Origin: Siphonodentalium dalli
Lineage: Eukaryota > Mollusca > Scaphopoda > Gadilida > Siphonodentaliidae
Assembly: GCA_032622095.1 (NCBI GenBank)
Contig: CP136064.1
Span: 144,103,954-144,167,953 of the forward strand
Reading direction: 5' to 3'
Length of the DNA stretch: 64,000 bases
A model generated the notes under the pieces. That model made no database searches. It saw only the letters and a list, made by a program, of their open reading frames with translations, and was not told where the DNA came from. Position 1 is the stretch's first letter. Every line of letters begins with the position of its first letter. Made by a program: the position numbers and the translations under genes. Below are positions 1 to 11,038 of the stretch, in pieces.

Positions 1-427
1 TACGTGTGTATTCTATATATACCCCACGTGTCTTGGACTGTTGCCAAATTCACAGTGCTCCATTAGAGGGCCTGCTTGGACTGTTGCCAAATTCACAATG
101 TTAACTGCAGAGAGGTTGTATGTTATTGGAGACGTTCTAATATGACAATAGGCTGGCCTAATTAACGAACCATGCACAGCTAAATACACACAAGCAACTT
201 TTAATCTTCAAATAGATACAATTGTCGGCCTCCAAAATTCAATATACTTTCTTATATACAAACAAACATTGAACTCATACCATTGTTTCACTTAACCAAA
301 ATAGCGAATTTCCCCAAAAGAACGCATATAGACTGCGCATGCAGAAAATAAAAGATGGCCGTTACTACAAAAAAAACAGACATGCGCACTCCAATTAAAA
401 TTACCCATAATTCAGTTCACTACACCA

Positions 428-899
428 GGGGCTCCCAACAGGTTATACAATGTTTTCAGGCTATCAGATTATTTATATTTTCGACTTTAAGTTTACAATT
501 TGAGCCTGTCCTCACTCTATCGATACGATTTATCATAAACATATTATACACCAGTGGCGTTAACTTTACAACTTCGGCATCTACGTGATTATATCGGTAC
601 GATTCAGTAAGGTACAAACAATCTCCATAAAATACAGCAGGGGCTCCCAATAGGTTATTCCCATTTATTATGGGCTCCCAATAGGTTATACAATATTTTC
701 AGGCTATCAGATTATTTATATTTTCAACAACATATTATTACACCGGTGACTTTAAGTTTACAATTTGAGCCTGTCCTGACTCTATCGATAGGATTTATCA
801 TATTTTCATAAACGTATTATACACCGCTGGCGTTAACTTTACAATTTCGGCATCTACGTGATTATATCGGTACGATTGAGTAAGGTACAAACAATCTCC
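428..899. repeat. Tandem duplication, two ~200-230 bp copies
   Basis: Two direct copies of an AT-rich segment lie at about 428-628 and 668-899. Both run from a GGGCTCCCAA(C/T)AGGTTATACAAT start to a GTAAGGTACAAACAATCTCC end. The second copy has a small internal insertion near 724-745 and scattered substitutions. The short open frames here are not conserved between the copies, so I do not call coding sequence. A shorter direct repeat (CTTGGACTGTTGCCAAATTCACA) occurs at about 32 and 78. Nothing else is recognisable in 1-1196. Confidence 0.75.
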
Positions 900-1196
900 A
901 AGAATACATTCGCCCTGTACTCCATGCGATATAAAAAAACCAAATGCTAGTAACACCACACTAGGTGGCGTAATGATGGCTGTGGTATGGGGTGTGTTTA
1001 AAGAACAGTGACACTTCAGAGTTTATAGCCATATAGCCATCTGGTAATGGACTTTTCCACAGCTGTCATTCAAATAATTATAAGCAGATATTTTCTACCA
1101 ATCAGCGACTGTGTCGGTGGCTTGCTGCTGTGAATATTTTTTTTCATTATATATTTTATATCCGTGCATACTTTCAGTGTTAAAATTGCCAAATTC

Positions 1197-2493
1197 AATC
1201 CAATATACCCCCAATTTTTCTTCACCTGGATAAGTGGTGGTTAAGAAAATAATATGAAACAGCCAAGCCTGAATTTAGTTTGTCTGACATTTGCAGAATG
1301 AGGTCCCCAAAAGGTGAATTTAATGACACTATTCCGCAAGGCAGGCTAGCATCACCAAATTCGCCCTCAGTCTGATTAGGCCACAACTGCCATGGGCAAC
1401 CTAGAAACAGATTGAAGTTGCTGATGCACACACATTGAGCACCTCAATTATGCATTTAATCTTCTGCAAATTAGGGGACATAGAAACTAAACAGAAGGGA
1501 AAAAGTCAAAAAGTAACTAAAACAAAATATCAATTTGATACTCAAGATACTTCCCAGAAGATGAGGCCTAAGCGGAATGAGGTCCCTGGATGGTGTATTT
1601 GGTGATGCTAGCCTGCTGTACAGGGTAGCAACACTAAATTCACCCTCTGGGGACCTCATTCTGCAAATGTCAGACACACTAAATTTTAATTTGATTATAA
1701 CAAGCACCAATGCTAGTGTTGTTTACACAAACCTGTCCAACAACATTCTAATCTCTAATCTGTCATTCTGATCTCAATTAATGACCTGACTTTGTCTCTC
1801 TGAAGCTACCAGACTGAGTCTTCTGGCAGTTATAATACTGGTAGGTATACTAATAATAACTGCTTCTGGTGAGAGGTAAGTTGTTATATGATATGGGGTG
1901 AAGGGGGTTTGGTTGTGGGCAGGGTGGGGGCCTGGGTCATGTGTGGGGGGAGGGGGTGATGGAAAGTTTCTGTGATTTCATTAAAGATTAAAGTTTCATA
2001 ACTCTGAGGATGTTAAAATGGTGAAGAGTTTTTCAAATTTAATAACATAATTTTAATCATAAAAAAATTTGTGCGTTAAATTGAGCAAGGAGTTAAATCT
2101 GAATTTTTTTTTAGTTATGTCCCTGGCTCCGCCCACATTTGACCCAGTGACCGCATTTGAACAAATCTGAACCCCAGTCACCCAAGGACCCTTCGTACCA
2201 AATATGAACCCATTCGACCCGATGGTACAAGAGAAGAAGTAGTTTTAAGAAATAATATGGAGGGAAAGAGTTATGGCCCTGTCTTCGCAACTATTTACCC
2301 AGTGACCTCATTTGAACAAATCTGAATGTTAGTCACCTAGGGAACATCCACAGTAAATATGAACCCAATCGGTCTTATGGATTGGGAGACGAAGATGTTT
2401 AAAGAATTGTTGACGGACGGACGGACGGACGGACGACGGACGAGGAGTGATTACTATAGCTCCACCGGAGACTTCGTCTCAGGTGAGCTAAAA
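1197..2493 (+). repeat. Composite dispersed repeat, copy 1 (hairpin cassettes plus ~157-bp monomers)
   Basis: The left half carries two cassettes (about 1294-1380 and 1571-1665) in which GAATGAGGTCCC...GTGAATTTA is followed by the inverted TAAATTCACC...GGGGACCTCATTC, so each can fold into a hairpin. The right half (about 2045-2400) holds two monomers about 157 bp apart that share AACAAATCTGAA and AAGAGTTATGGCCCT. It then has a GACG run and a 3' hairpin (TAGCTCCACCGGAGAC/GTCTCAGGTGAGCTA) followed by AAAA. The same parts recur at 33300-34790, 35640-37660, 40970-41768 and, for the hairpin cassettes alone, 43785-44235. No protein is encoded. It behaves like a non-autonomous mobile repeat. Confidence 0.7.
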
Positions 2494-3887
2494 ACATGTA
2501 CACTAACATTAAGTCGAAAGTTAGATTAGGCATCCGATTGTTTCCCATGCTTATCTGGGGTAAGACAAGGTGTGAACATATCACCCCTGTTATTCTCGCT
2601 TTACCTGAACGATCTGGAAGATTTTCTCAAGTCAGAAGGTGGTGGAGGATTAATTAAAATGTCACGAGATATTGGTATTCACTTGAAGATGTACGTCAAA
2701 TTATTCATTATTTAATACGCAGACGATACCGTTCTCATGGCTGAAACGCCATTAAAATTGCAGACGGCACTGAATAGTTCTCACATGTATTGCAAGAAGT
2801 GGAAATTGCATGTCAATATCGATAAAACGAAAATAATGTTGATATCCAAAAGAAGCTTGCCAAAGAATAGAGCATTTTTATACAACGGTACAGAATTTGA
2901 AGTAGTAAAGAATTTTAACTATCTTGGTGTTATACATACTAAATCAGGTTCATCAGTAATGCAAAGAAGACTCAGGCAAATAAAGCAACTAAAACAATGT
3001 ATTCTATCATTTCTAAGTCGAGAATTCACTGTTTGTCAGTTAAAAACATGTTCGAATTGTTTGATGCACAAGTTTTACCAATTATGTTGTACTGTTGTGA
3101 AGTATGTGGGGTCAGGAAATAATGAGATTTTTGAAAATATCCATAGAAAATTTATAAAACATGTTCTGCACCTTAAATCATCTACCCCAAATTATATGTT
3201 ATATGGTGGCAGACTGCCAATAGAGTACACGGTCATCCTGCGTATTGTGAAATACTGGATGAAAGTTATGAATATGAACCAAGATTGAGTTTGTAAGATT
3301 TTTTATCAATTGGCCCTTAAGGTTTGTGAACCTGTGCCCACAAAGTTCAAATGGATAGAGAAAGTGAAAGATATTCTAACAAAATCTGGGCAGATTCATT
3401 TGTTAAGTATGGGATATATTACATGCTCATAACAAATGGCACTTTATTTCAAATGCAGTCTGAATAGTCAATTCCGTGGAATTTGGTTATCGAACATTGA
3501 AAACTCTAGTCGAGGCAATACTTATAAAATATTCAAACATATATACATTTCGACTATTTGGATACTAGGAACATAATAACTCGTTGTCAATTCCGTACTT
3601 GCAATCATCGCTTGCCGATAGAGAAAGGCCGATGGAGTGACACCAACATATTCCATAGACTATGTCCGCTGTGCACTAAAATACATATTGGAGATGAACC
3701 GCACTATTTACTAGAATGTGAATGTTTCAAGTTCAAGTTCAATGTTTTATTTACTCAAATCTCAGTATGTGACACAAGAGACATATTTATAATTATACAG
3801 TACATGATATGTCATGGTGAGGGAAGATATGGATTGCCTGCGCAGACAATGTTCATTCATCCGATTGATAAACCTTCAGTTAAATAA
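2494..3887 (+). pseudogene. LINE reverse transcriptase remnant
   Basis: The 3' half of a non-LTR retrotransposon ORF2, broken by stops and frameshifts. The readable order is a GVRQG motif near 2560 with SPLLFSLYLNDL just after it, a YADDT catalytic motif near 2720 directly after an in-frame stop, and the thumb and connection region in a 183-codon frame at 2737-3288. After a gap comes a C-terminal frame at 3558-3887 with a CPLC...H...C zinc-binding-like pattern, which is usual at the end of several LINE ORF2 proteins. The endonuclease and the N-terminal RT motifs are missing. The left edge abuts the end of the composite repeat. Fragments of the same family occur at 37640-37956 and 39908-40357 and share the TPNYM/TPTAF and NHRLPIE signatures. 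The clade is not resolved. Confidence 0.8.
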
Positions 3888-4621
3888 TATTGAATAACAT
3901 GCAGTTTGCTGTTGTTGTTGTTGTTGTTGGAGATAATGATGGTAAAGATACTGGCGATTGTGACGACGAGTAGACGAAGACGATAAATGTGATGACAACG
4001 AAGACGGTGATACAGATGACGCGTTTACGGTGATGATGTCTCGACGACGAGGACGACGAAAACGATTACCATGATGATGATAATGATGATGATGATGGGA
4101 AGTTCGTGTATATATTGTACATATACTGCAACAATCTCAATCTTGTGTAGATATCTTCTACTTGTATCTCAATATCTTTTTGATCAGAGAATAAACGTAT
4201 TAAAATTAAACAAACATCAGAAGATTTTTTTTAAATCTGAAAAGTGTATGTTATCAGAAACTGATTATACAGCTAGGAAGTTCATAGAGATTTAAATGTT
4301 AAAACAGAAGGATAAAACAGACAATGGGTATGAAATGTTTTAAATAACCACACCAATCATGTATATAAAATAATAAATATTGGGTAAATATTGAAACTAG
4401 AAGATCCCTTCTCTTGGTCAATGGTCTATTATTTTATATTCATTTTATTAAATGTAATTGTTTTGGGAAAACAAATTACATATCATTGAAGTAATCTGCT
4501 AATTCCATCCCCAATCCCTGTGGGGACATCTCTGCAAGAATAGGACATGTTTGATTTATTTGGATACCTGACTACATCGGCCTAACAATATTATATATTA
4601 TGATATATTATTATAGTAAAT
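3888..4621. other. Non-coding stretch with simple repeats
   Basis: It contains a (TTG)n run near 3906-3929 and a GAT/GAC-rich trinucleotide stretch at about 3935-4100. The rest is AT-rich sequence with no supported gene. The 74-codon frame starting at 4071 begins inside the ATGATG repeat and is not credible. Confidence 0.7.
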
Positions 4622-5302
4622 TCTCTTATATATGCGATCTACTATATATTTTGAGACTTCCGTATATATCTCATATATATTTTGAAGACCTCTGTCTGTC
4701 TGTCTGTCTGTTTGTCTGTCATTTATACAAATCTACGATTCTCGACCGATCGGGACGAAACTTGGTACGTGTGTGTAGTTTGACCAGGCGGTCGACGTTG
4801 TCGTATTGGCGAGCCCGTTTTATCGGGTCGCCGAGCCCGTGCGACGCCAGCTTCGCGCATGCGCAGACCCGATATAGGAAACGGGTGGAGCTATCGAATT
4901 GAAATTTGGTATGTGAATGTATCTTGCCCCGTATACGAATTTTATCGGGTCGCCGAGCCCGTGCGACGCCAGCTTCGCGCATGCGCAGACGAGATCTCGG
5001 AAACGGGTGGAGCTATCGACTTGAAATTTGGTATTTAAATGTATCTTGCCCCGAATACGAATTTTATCGGGTCGCCGAGCCCGTGCGACGCCAGCTTCGC
5101 GCATGCGCAGACGAGATCTCGGAAACGGGTGGAGCTATCGACTTGAAATTTGCTATGTGAATGTATCTTGCCCCGGATACGAATTTTATCGGGTCGCCGA
5201 GCCCGGGCGACGCCAGCTTCGCGCATGCGCAGACCAGATCTCGGAAACGGGTGGAGCTATCGACTTTAAATTTGGTTTTTGAATAGCCCGGAAAACGTGC
5301 AT
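4622..5302 (+). mobile_element. Helitron-like non-autonomous element 1a, 3' truncated
   Basis: It starts with a ladder of three Helitron-type TC starts (TCTCTTATATATG at 4622, TCTACTATATATTTTG at 4638, TCTCATATATATTTTG at 4669), followed by a CTGT microsatellite. The body is at least four monomers of about 122 bp, each containing GCGCATGCGCAGA, AACGGGTGGAGCTATCGA and TTGAAATTTGGT. It is strikingly CpG-rich beside its AT-rich neighbours. The end (AGCCCGGAAAACGTGC) is a broken version of the terminal hairpin seen in the next element, and CTAG is missing. The arginine-rich frames on both strands come from the monomers and are not genes. Confidence 0.65.
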
Positions 5303-5851
5303 TCTCTTATATATGCGATCTACTATATATTTTGCGACTTCCGTATATATCTCCTATATATTTTGAAGACCTCTGTCTGTCTATATGTCTGTATGTATGT
5401 CATTTATACAAATCTACGATTCTTGACCGATCGGGACGAAACTTGGTACGTGTGTGTAGTTTGACCAGGCGGTCGTCCTTGTCGTATTGGCGAGCCCGTG
5501 CGGCGCCCGCTTCGCGCATGCGCAGACGAGATCTCGGAAACGGGTGGAGCTATCGATTTGAAATTTGGTACGTGTGTGTAGTTTGACCAGGCGGTCGTCG
5601 TTGTCGTATTGGCGAGCCCATGCGACGCCCGTGCAGTGCATGCGCAGACGAGATCTCGGAAACGGGTGGAGCTATCGACTTGAAATTTGGTGTATGAATG
5701 TATCTTGCCCCGAATACAAATTTTATCGGGTCGCCGAGCCCATGCGACGCAAGATTCGCGCATGCGCAGACCAGATCTTGGAAACGGGTGGAGCTATCGA
5801 CTTGAAATTTGATTTTTGAATAGCCCGGACAACGTCGGGCTCATCGGCTAG
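5303..5851 (+). mobile_element. Helitron-like non-autonomous element 1b
   Basis: The same 5' sequence as element 1a (TCTCTTATATATGCGATC) is followed by a CTGT/ATGT microsatellite and about three divergent ~122-bp monomers. The 3' end is a hairpin (GCCCGGAC-AAC-GTCGGGC, 5823-5840, with one bulged G), seven bases, then CTAG at 5848-5851, with T as the next base. A hairpin plus CTRR end and insertion before T is the known Helitron 3' terminus. No Rep/helicase gene is present, so the element would need a helper. Confidence 0.72.
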
Positions 5852-6574
5852 TCTATTATATATTTTGGAAGATATGTTTGTTTGTGTGTAATCGATGAAC
5901 TCGAAAACGGCCGACCCGATTTTGATGAAACTTGGTATGTGGGGGTGTTTTCGGCCGGGGGGTGAAATATGCCTATTAATTTGACCGTGCGACGTGACAT
6001 TGACCTTGTAATCTGGTAATTTCAAGGTCAAACGCCCGAATATCACGGGATTTCGATGAAACTTGGTATGTGGGGCTACATAAGGCCGGGGAGTGGCATA
6101 CACCTATTAATTTGCCCGTGCGACGTGACATTGACCTTGAAATCGGGTCATTTCAAGGATAAACGCCCGACTATCACGGGATTTCGATGAAACTTGGCAT
6201 GTGGGGATAATTTCGTATGGGGAGTCTCACAGGCATATCCATTTGCCCGTGCGACGTGACCTTGACCTTGAAATCGGGTAAATACAACGTCAAATCGGCA
6301 ATTTTGATGGGATTTCGACGAAATTTGATACGTGGGGTTACTTTTGTCCACTGAGTGTATTGGACGGGTCGTGACCCTGACCTGACCTTGACCTTCAAAA
6401 TGATCAATTCAAGGTCTAATCGGGTAAAACCAGATGGATTTCGACGGGCACGTTTGTTGGGTACTTTTGTCCGGGCAGTGTTTTGGACTGGTCAAATCGT
6501 GACTCCACTTGACCTTGACCTTCAAAATGGACAATTCAAGGTCAAAGCCCGGACGAAGTCGGGTCAACTTCTAG
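5852..6574 (+). mobile_element. Helitron-like non-autonomous element 2
   Basis: It begins TCTATTATATATTTTGG directly after the CTAG of element 1b. Its body is monomers spaced about 126-132 bp, marked by GATGAAACTTGGTATGTGGG-like phrases near 5928, 6054, 6180 and 6310. It ends in a hairpin (GCCCGGAC-GAA-GTCGGG, from 6547), a short spacer and CTAG at 6571-6574. Monomers carry repeated TGACCTTG/CAAGGTCA words. No transposition protein is encoded. Confidence 0.72.
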
Positions 6575-7202
6575 TCTATTATATATTTTGGAAGATCTGT
6601 TTGTGTGTTTGTATGTGTGTGACGGTGTGTGAGGGTGAGGGTGTGTGTGTGTGTGTGATCGATGAACTCGAAAACGGCCGACCCGATTTCGATGAAACTT
6701 GGTATGTGGGGGTATTTTCGGCCGGGAGGTGACATAGGCCTATTGATTTGCCCATGCGACGTGACCTTGAAATCGGGTCATTTCAACATCAAACGCCCGA
6801 ATATCACGGGATTTCGATGAAACTTGGTATGTGGGTGAATTTTCGGCCGGGGAGTGCCATAAACCTATTAATTTGTCCGTGCGACGTGACCTTGACCCTG
6901 ACATCGGGTCATTTCAAGGTCAAATCGCCAATTTTGATGGTATTTCGACGAAATTTTATACATAGGGTTACTTTTGTCCACTGTGTGTTTTGGACGGGTC
7001 AAATCGTGACCCCGACCTGACCTTCAAAATGATCAATTCAAGGTCAAATCGGGTAAAACCGGATGGATTTCGACGGGTACTTTTGTCGGGTACTTTTTTT
7101 CGGGCAGTGTTTTGGACGGGTCAAACCGTGACCCCACTTGACCTTGGCCTTCATAATAGACAATTCAAGGTCAAAGCCCGGACGAAGTCGGGTCACCTTC
7201 TA

Positions 7203-7203
<1 letters not shown>
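6575..7203 (+). mobile_element. Helitron-like non-autonomous element 3
   Basis: It starts TCTATTATATATTTTGG immediately after the CTAG of element 2 and repeats that element's architecture, including the AACTCGAAAACGGCCGACC segment near the 5' end. A GT-rich microsatellite lies at about 6598-6656. It ends with the GCCCGGACGAAGTCGGG hairpin (from 7176) and CTAG at 7200-7203. The next bases are an (AT)n run (7204-7256) that separates it from the LTR. Confidence 0.72.

Positions 7204-7256
<53 letters not shown>
7204..7256. repeat. (AT)n microsatellite
   Basis: An uninterrupted TA dinucleotide run between the Helitron-like end and the 5' LTR. It was the insertion target of the Gypsy element on its left side. 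Confidence 0.9.
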
Positions 7257-7259
<3 letters not shown>

Positions 7260-10200
7260 AAAGGCCCTGCCTTTACTCGTTTCATTAACTCATTTCGTAA
7301 ATGTTGCATTTAGCATTTCATCATCAAACTCATAATTCAAATATTTAGTCATTCATACTTAGCCGTTTCGCCTATCAATATGCCATCTTCATTTGTGCCA
7401 AATCTCACATCGTCACGTTGCGTATTCACAATGTTATTCACAAAAATTTATCAACAACTTTCACACATTTTTCACTTCATGGGACAGCCATATTTGTTTA
7501 CGTCAGGGGAAGTAATCGCTGGTTAAACTTTCCGGTTTTACGTAGTCTGCTCTTTGGAAGTTGTGCCTTCACAAACGATCATGTATTCCACATAAATGTT
7601 ACTCAATTACTTATGCATAATAAATATATGTGAAATAAATATTTATTTAGATGCGTAATTCACGCACACAATGGAACTATATTTACTCTGCATGCACGAG
7701 ATCGCAGAAACGTCCTAACTGGTTTGCAGACACCTTTCTCTGCAAGGCTCTGTTCGCAGAAGCGTTCTCGTTGGCCTGCAGATTTACCTATAAATTTCCA
7801 GCATTCTCATTGGCTTGCAGACTTTCTGCAGATTCTTTTAGTATTTAAGCCTTAAAAATTTGTAAATCAAGGTTCTGCATCAAATATTTCATAGTCTTGT
7901 TTATTCTAGGAAAGTGTTGTTTAGTTTCTAAGGCACAGGTATATTACTTTGTATAGTAAGGTGTTCTTATTTAAAACTTTAATAAGTTGTCTAAACTTAT
8001 TTAAATAATTAATTATGAGCACTTAGAACCTTTTAATAAGTAATTTATAACTTGGTAATTTTTCATGGCCTAGTTTCACTTCTGTCGTGTTGGTTAAATT
8101 GTGCATTATGTCAGAAGTGACAAAAACATGCACCCTGCTCACAGAGAACGTTCAGACCAGAAGTGGTTCAAAGTTCTATGTGAAGTAGACTGACAGATAT
8201 TTTATATGCAAATTTCTGCATCTTTCTATTTAGCCATTTATTTATTATGAGTTTGACGTAGAGCTTTTTAGGAAATTTAGGTAATGTAGTACCAGAAGTG
8301 GTCACACATAAAACTCTGCCATCCGACTCAGTCAGAAGTGACTTGATGGTTGAGCATGTAAAAATCATTAAGTGAGTGGCCTATTACCCATGTCTTGCGT
8401 CGCAGAAATTCTATATATGTCTGAAGTGACTAAGTGTTGAGTAATTGACGGTCTGAAGAGACATGTTGATGGTGACAGTACCAGAAGTGGTCAAAATCCA
8501 TCAACATTTAAGTCAGTTACATCAGCACTTGTAGACATCTGCCTTCCAAATAAATAAGCCTGAAGTGGCAGATAAAATGGAAGTAGCAAGTGGGCTCCAA
8601 ATCAGACCAAAGTCAGAAGTGACTGGTCTGTGTACATCAGATGACTGGATTGTATGCATTGTATTATACCGATAGGGTTTAGTCAAGGTACTCTTCCCAC
8701 TTGTATTTTATTCATAAAATATTTATTAGGGAAATATTTTTTTTTAGTAAATAAATTTAAAGTTAGTCTAAGTGCTCAGTTTAAAGGCAGTTTAGGAAAT
8801 GTTAGCAAAGCTATACAGTACGGTGCAGAACCCTGGAACAAAATTTACTACGACGCTCTAGGTTTTGTTCCAGTAATGTCAGTAAGTAAGAAGTATCATT
8901 CTCTGGTAAGGCTAAGTATTAAATATCTGTCATATCATCACTCTGCATTGACTACATATATTGCAGGTGACCACCTGTGGATTCTGTACTTATCAGCCCT
9001 TGTAGTTTTATTCATTGGCATGTAAATGGTGCCAATAAAGTCTCATTTCCTAATCTTACTATTTAATATTTCACATACTTTTTATATTTAAAGGCATTAA
9101 TCAAGTCTATGCCTATTTCACATAATTCACTTATTTCATTATTAATCTTTAGTAAGTGGTTTCATGCTTGGCCGGTAATGGGGCTAAGTCATAGTAAGTT
9201 TCGGTTGCATTTTCTGCAACATTTTAAGCTATTAAGTTATTTCTATTATTTCATTACTTAGCCATTAATTCAGCTAAGTAAGTTCATCTAATATTTAAAG
9301 TTTTATAAAAACTTCATACTTTATATGGTTTTAGAATAAGTGAAATCATGTCTTGATATACAACCATATTAAGCTATATTCATTTATTATATTTCTCATA
9401 AATAAGTTTTCGTAGTGGTATTTTAATATGCTCAGTGCATAATCCACATGATCACCGGTGTTCGCTATTGTGTGACTGTAGGGACAGTCATCATTTATAT
9501 AGTATCTGGGTCGCGCCTAGAACTATATGTCGCATTCGTAAATCTCCAAAATAAGTGGGCAACCGTATTATGTAAGACCCATAGGGAGTTGAACAGGTTA
9601 TTTATAAGACAACATAAAATGTCTTTGATTCTATCAGATTTCCATAACAGTTCTCATTATTAAATATTCCAATACCACAACAAATATATATAAACTTCAA
9701 CCAGTTAGCTCAAATATTTATCGGTGTATGTGCCTTGTTCATATGTTGTGTAACTGTTTTGTGTTGTATCGTATCATCAAAGTGTTGTTTCTGTGCCGGC
9801 CTGTTGTAAATATGTTTAAAGTTATTTAATTTTCTGCGTAATATATATTTGAAACTTTTAGGCTATTTCCCCACAAATTTCAAAAGTGTTTATTAAATGT
9901 TTAGCTTTTAAATAACTTTTAGTCTGGGGTTAAAACTTAAAAATTTCTAAATCTAAGTTCATTTTTATATTTCTTTGGGAAGTTTTCTAATTCCCATCAA
10001 ATTAATTTGTGAATGAAATATTAATTATTTTATTCAAATAATCTAAGTTAAATGATCTTTAACTATATCACATATTTTTCACAGCTAAATTATAAGTTTT
10101 TCTGCAGTATCACAAATTAATAATAATTCAGCTTCAAGTCATTTAACATTGTGATACATAATTTCAGCTATTTAATTCAAATACAATGGGCAACATATAT

Positions 10201-10869
10201 CAAACCTTATTTACTAGTCATTTACCATGTCAATCAAAAATCTGCATTAATTTTCATGTCTTCATTAATTTTCACAAATTCATAAATTTTCACAAGTTCA
10301 TAAAGTTTCTAAAAGCTTCGTTCATTAAAGTTTAATCATTACTATAAGTCATTTGGAAAATTATTTCTAAAGTAGCATCATGCATTACTCACTTTATTTA
10401 TATAATAATTTCATAAATAGTCATTTCATTCAGATCATTCAACTTATAAAATATTCCATCTTATTTTCATTTCCATATATATAATTATTCAACATTCCGT
10501 CCATACAAATATACATCTGTTAAAATGTTATATATAGTCTATGTGATAAATAAATAATTAATTTAATTTAATCTCAATTATTAGGATCTCGTATCGTGCA
10601 ACTTACACCTCAGTTGATGTAGGTCCAGCTTAACAAATACCTACTGTTGTCAGAATTTAAGTCATTTTATATTTTATCCACTCGGTTATTTTTGGCTGTA
10701 ACTGTATCTGGTGAGATATGGGACTGCACGCAGTTTCCTTCTCTTGGAGGATCAGGTTGAGAGTGGTTGCAGAGTAACCCATGTTGGGGAACTTTGTGAC
10801 TTATTCTCAACCTCCGATTCTTTGAGAGGTGGAACTGTATGTAGTCCTATATACCACTTGTGCGTTACA
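7257..10869 (+). repeat. 5' LTR of Ty3/Gypsy-type retrotransposon, ~3.6 kb
   Basis: It starts TGTAAAGG and ends GTTACA, giving short inverted termini TGTAA/TTACA. The first 1.94 kb (to 9198) is repeated almost exactly at 21192-23126. The last 1.67 kb has no second copy because the 3' LTR is truncated, so the 3613-bp length rests on the TTACA end lying four bases before the primer-binding site. A possible polyadenylation signal (CAATAAAG) lies near 9036. At 8080-8625 there are about ten copies of a CAGAAGTG(A/G) word. The 9199-10869 part is AT-rich and has no supported gene. Confidence 0.8.
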
Positions 10870-10873
10870 TTTT

Positions 10874-10893
10874 TGGTGTCAGACAGTGGGATT
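10874..10893 (+). promoter_or_regulatory. Primer-binding site, tRNA-Leu type
   Basis: TGGTGTCAGACAGTGGGA lies four bases after the LTR end. Animal tRNA-Leu 3' ends give TGGTGTCAGAAGTGGG as the complement, so this site matches with one extra base (C) in the middle. The match and its position fix the end of the 5' LTR. Confidence 0.75.
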
Positions 10894-11038
10894 TCAGAAC
10901 ATTTCTGAGATCCAGTGATGCGAATCTGCATGTTTTGTCAAATACTGTTTTGTGTCAATTGTTTGTCATGTTTTGTATTTTCAATGTGTTGAAATCGTGT
11001 TTTTGTAATAGGTATAATCTGCCAGTGGAAGTACCAGA

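Noticed and set aside
3935-4110. Acidic/basic coding repeat from GAT/GAC runs
   Set aside because: Trinucleotide microsatellite without flanking coding sequence.
4719-5763. Arginine-rich overlapping frames on both strands
   Set aside because: They are translations of the CpG-rich 122-bp monomers and repeat the same peptide in every monomer and in three frames. No start context or family.
7418-7848. Frames inside the LTR (also 21315-21569)
   Set aside because: Present in both LTR copies but with different lengths and no motif. The reading frame is not conserved between copies.
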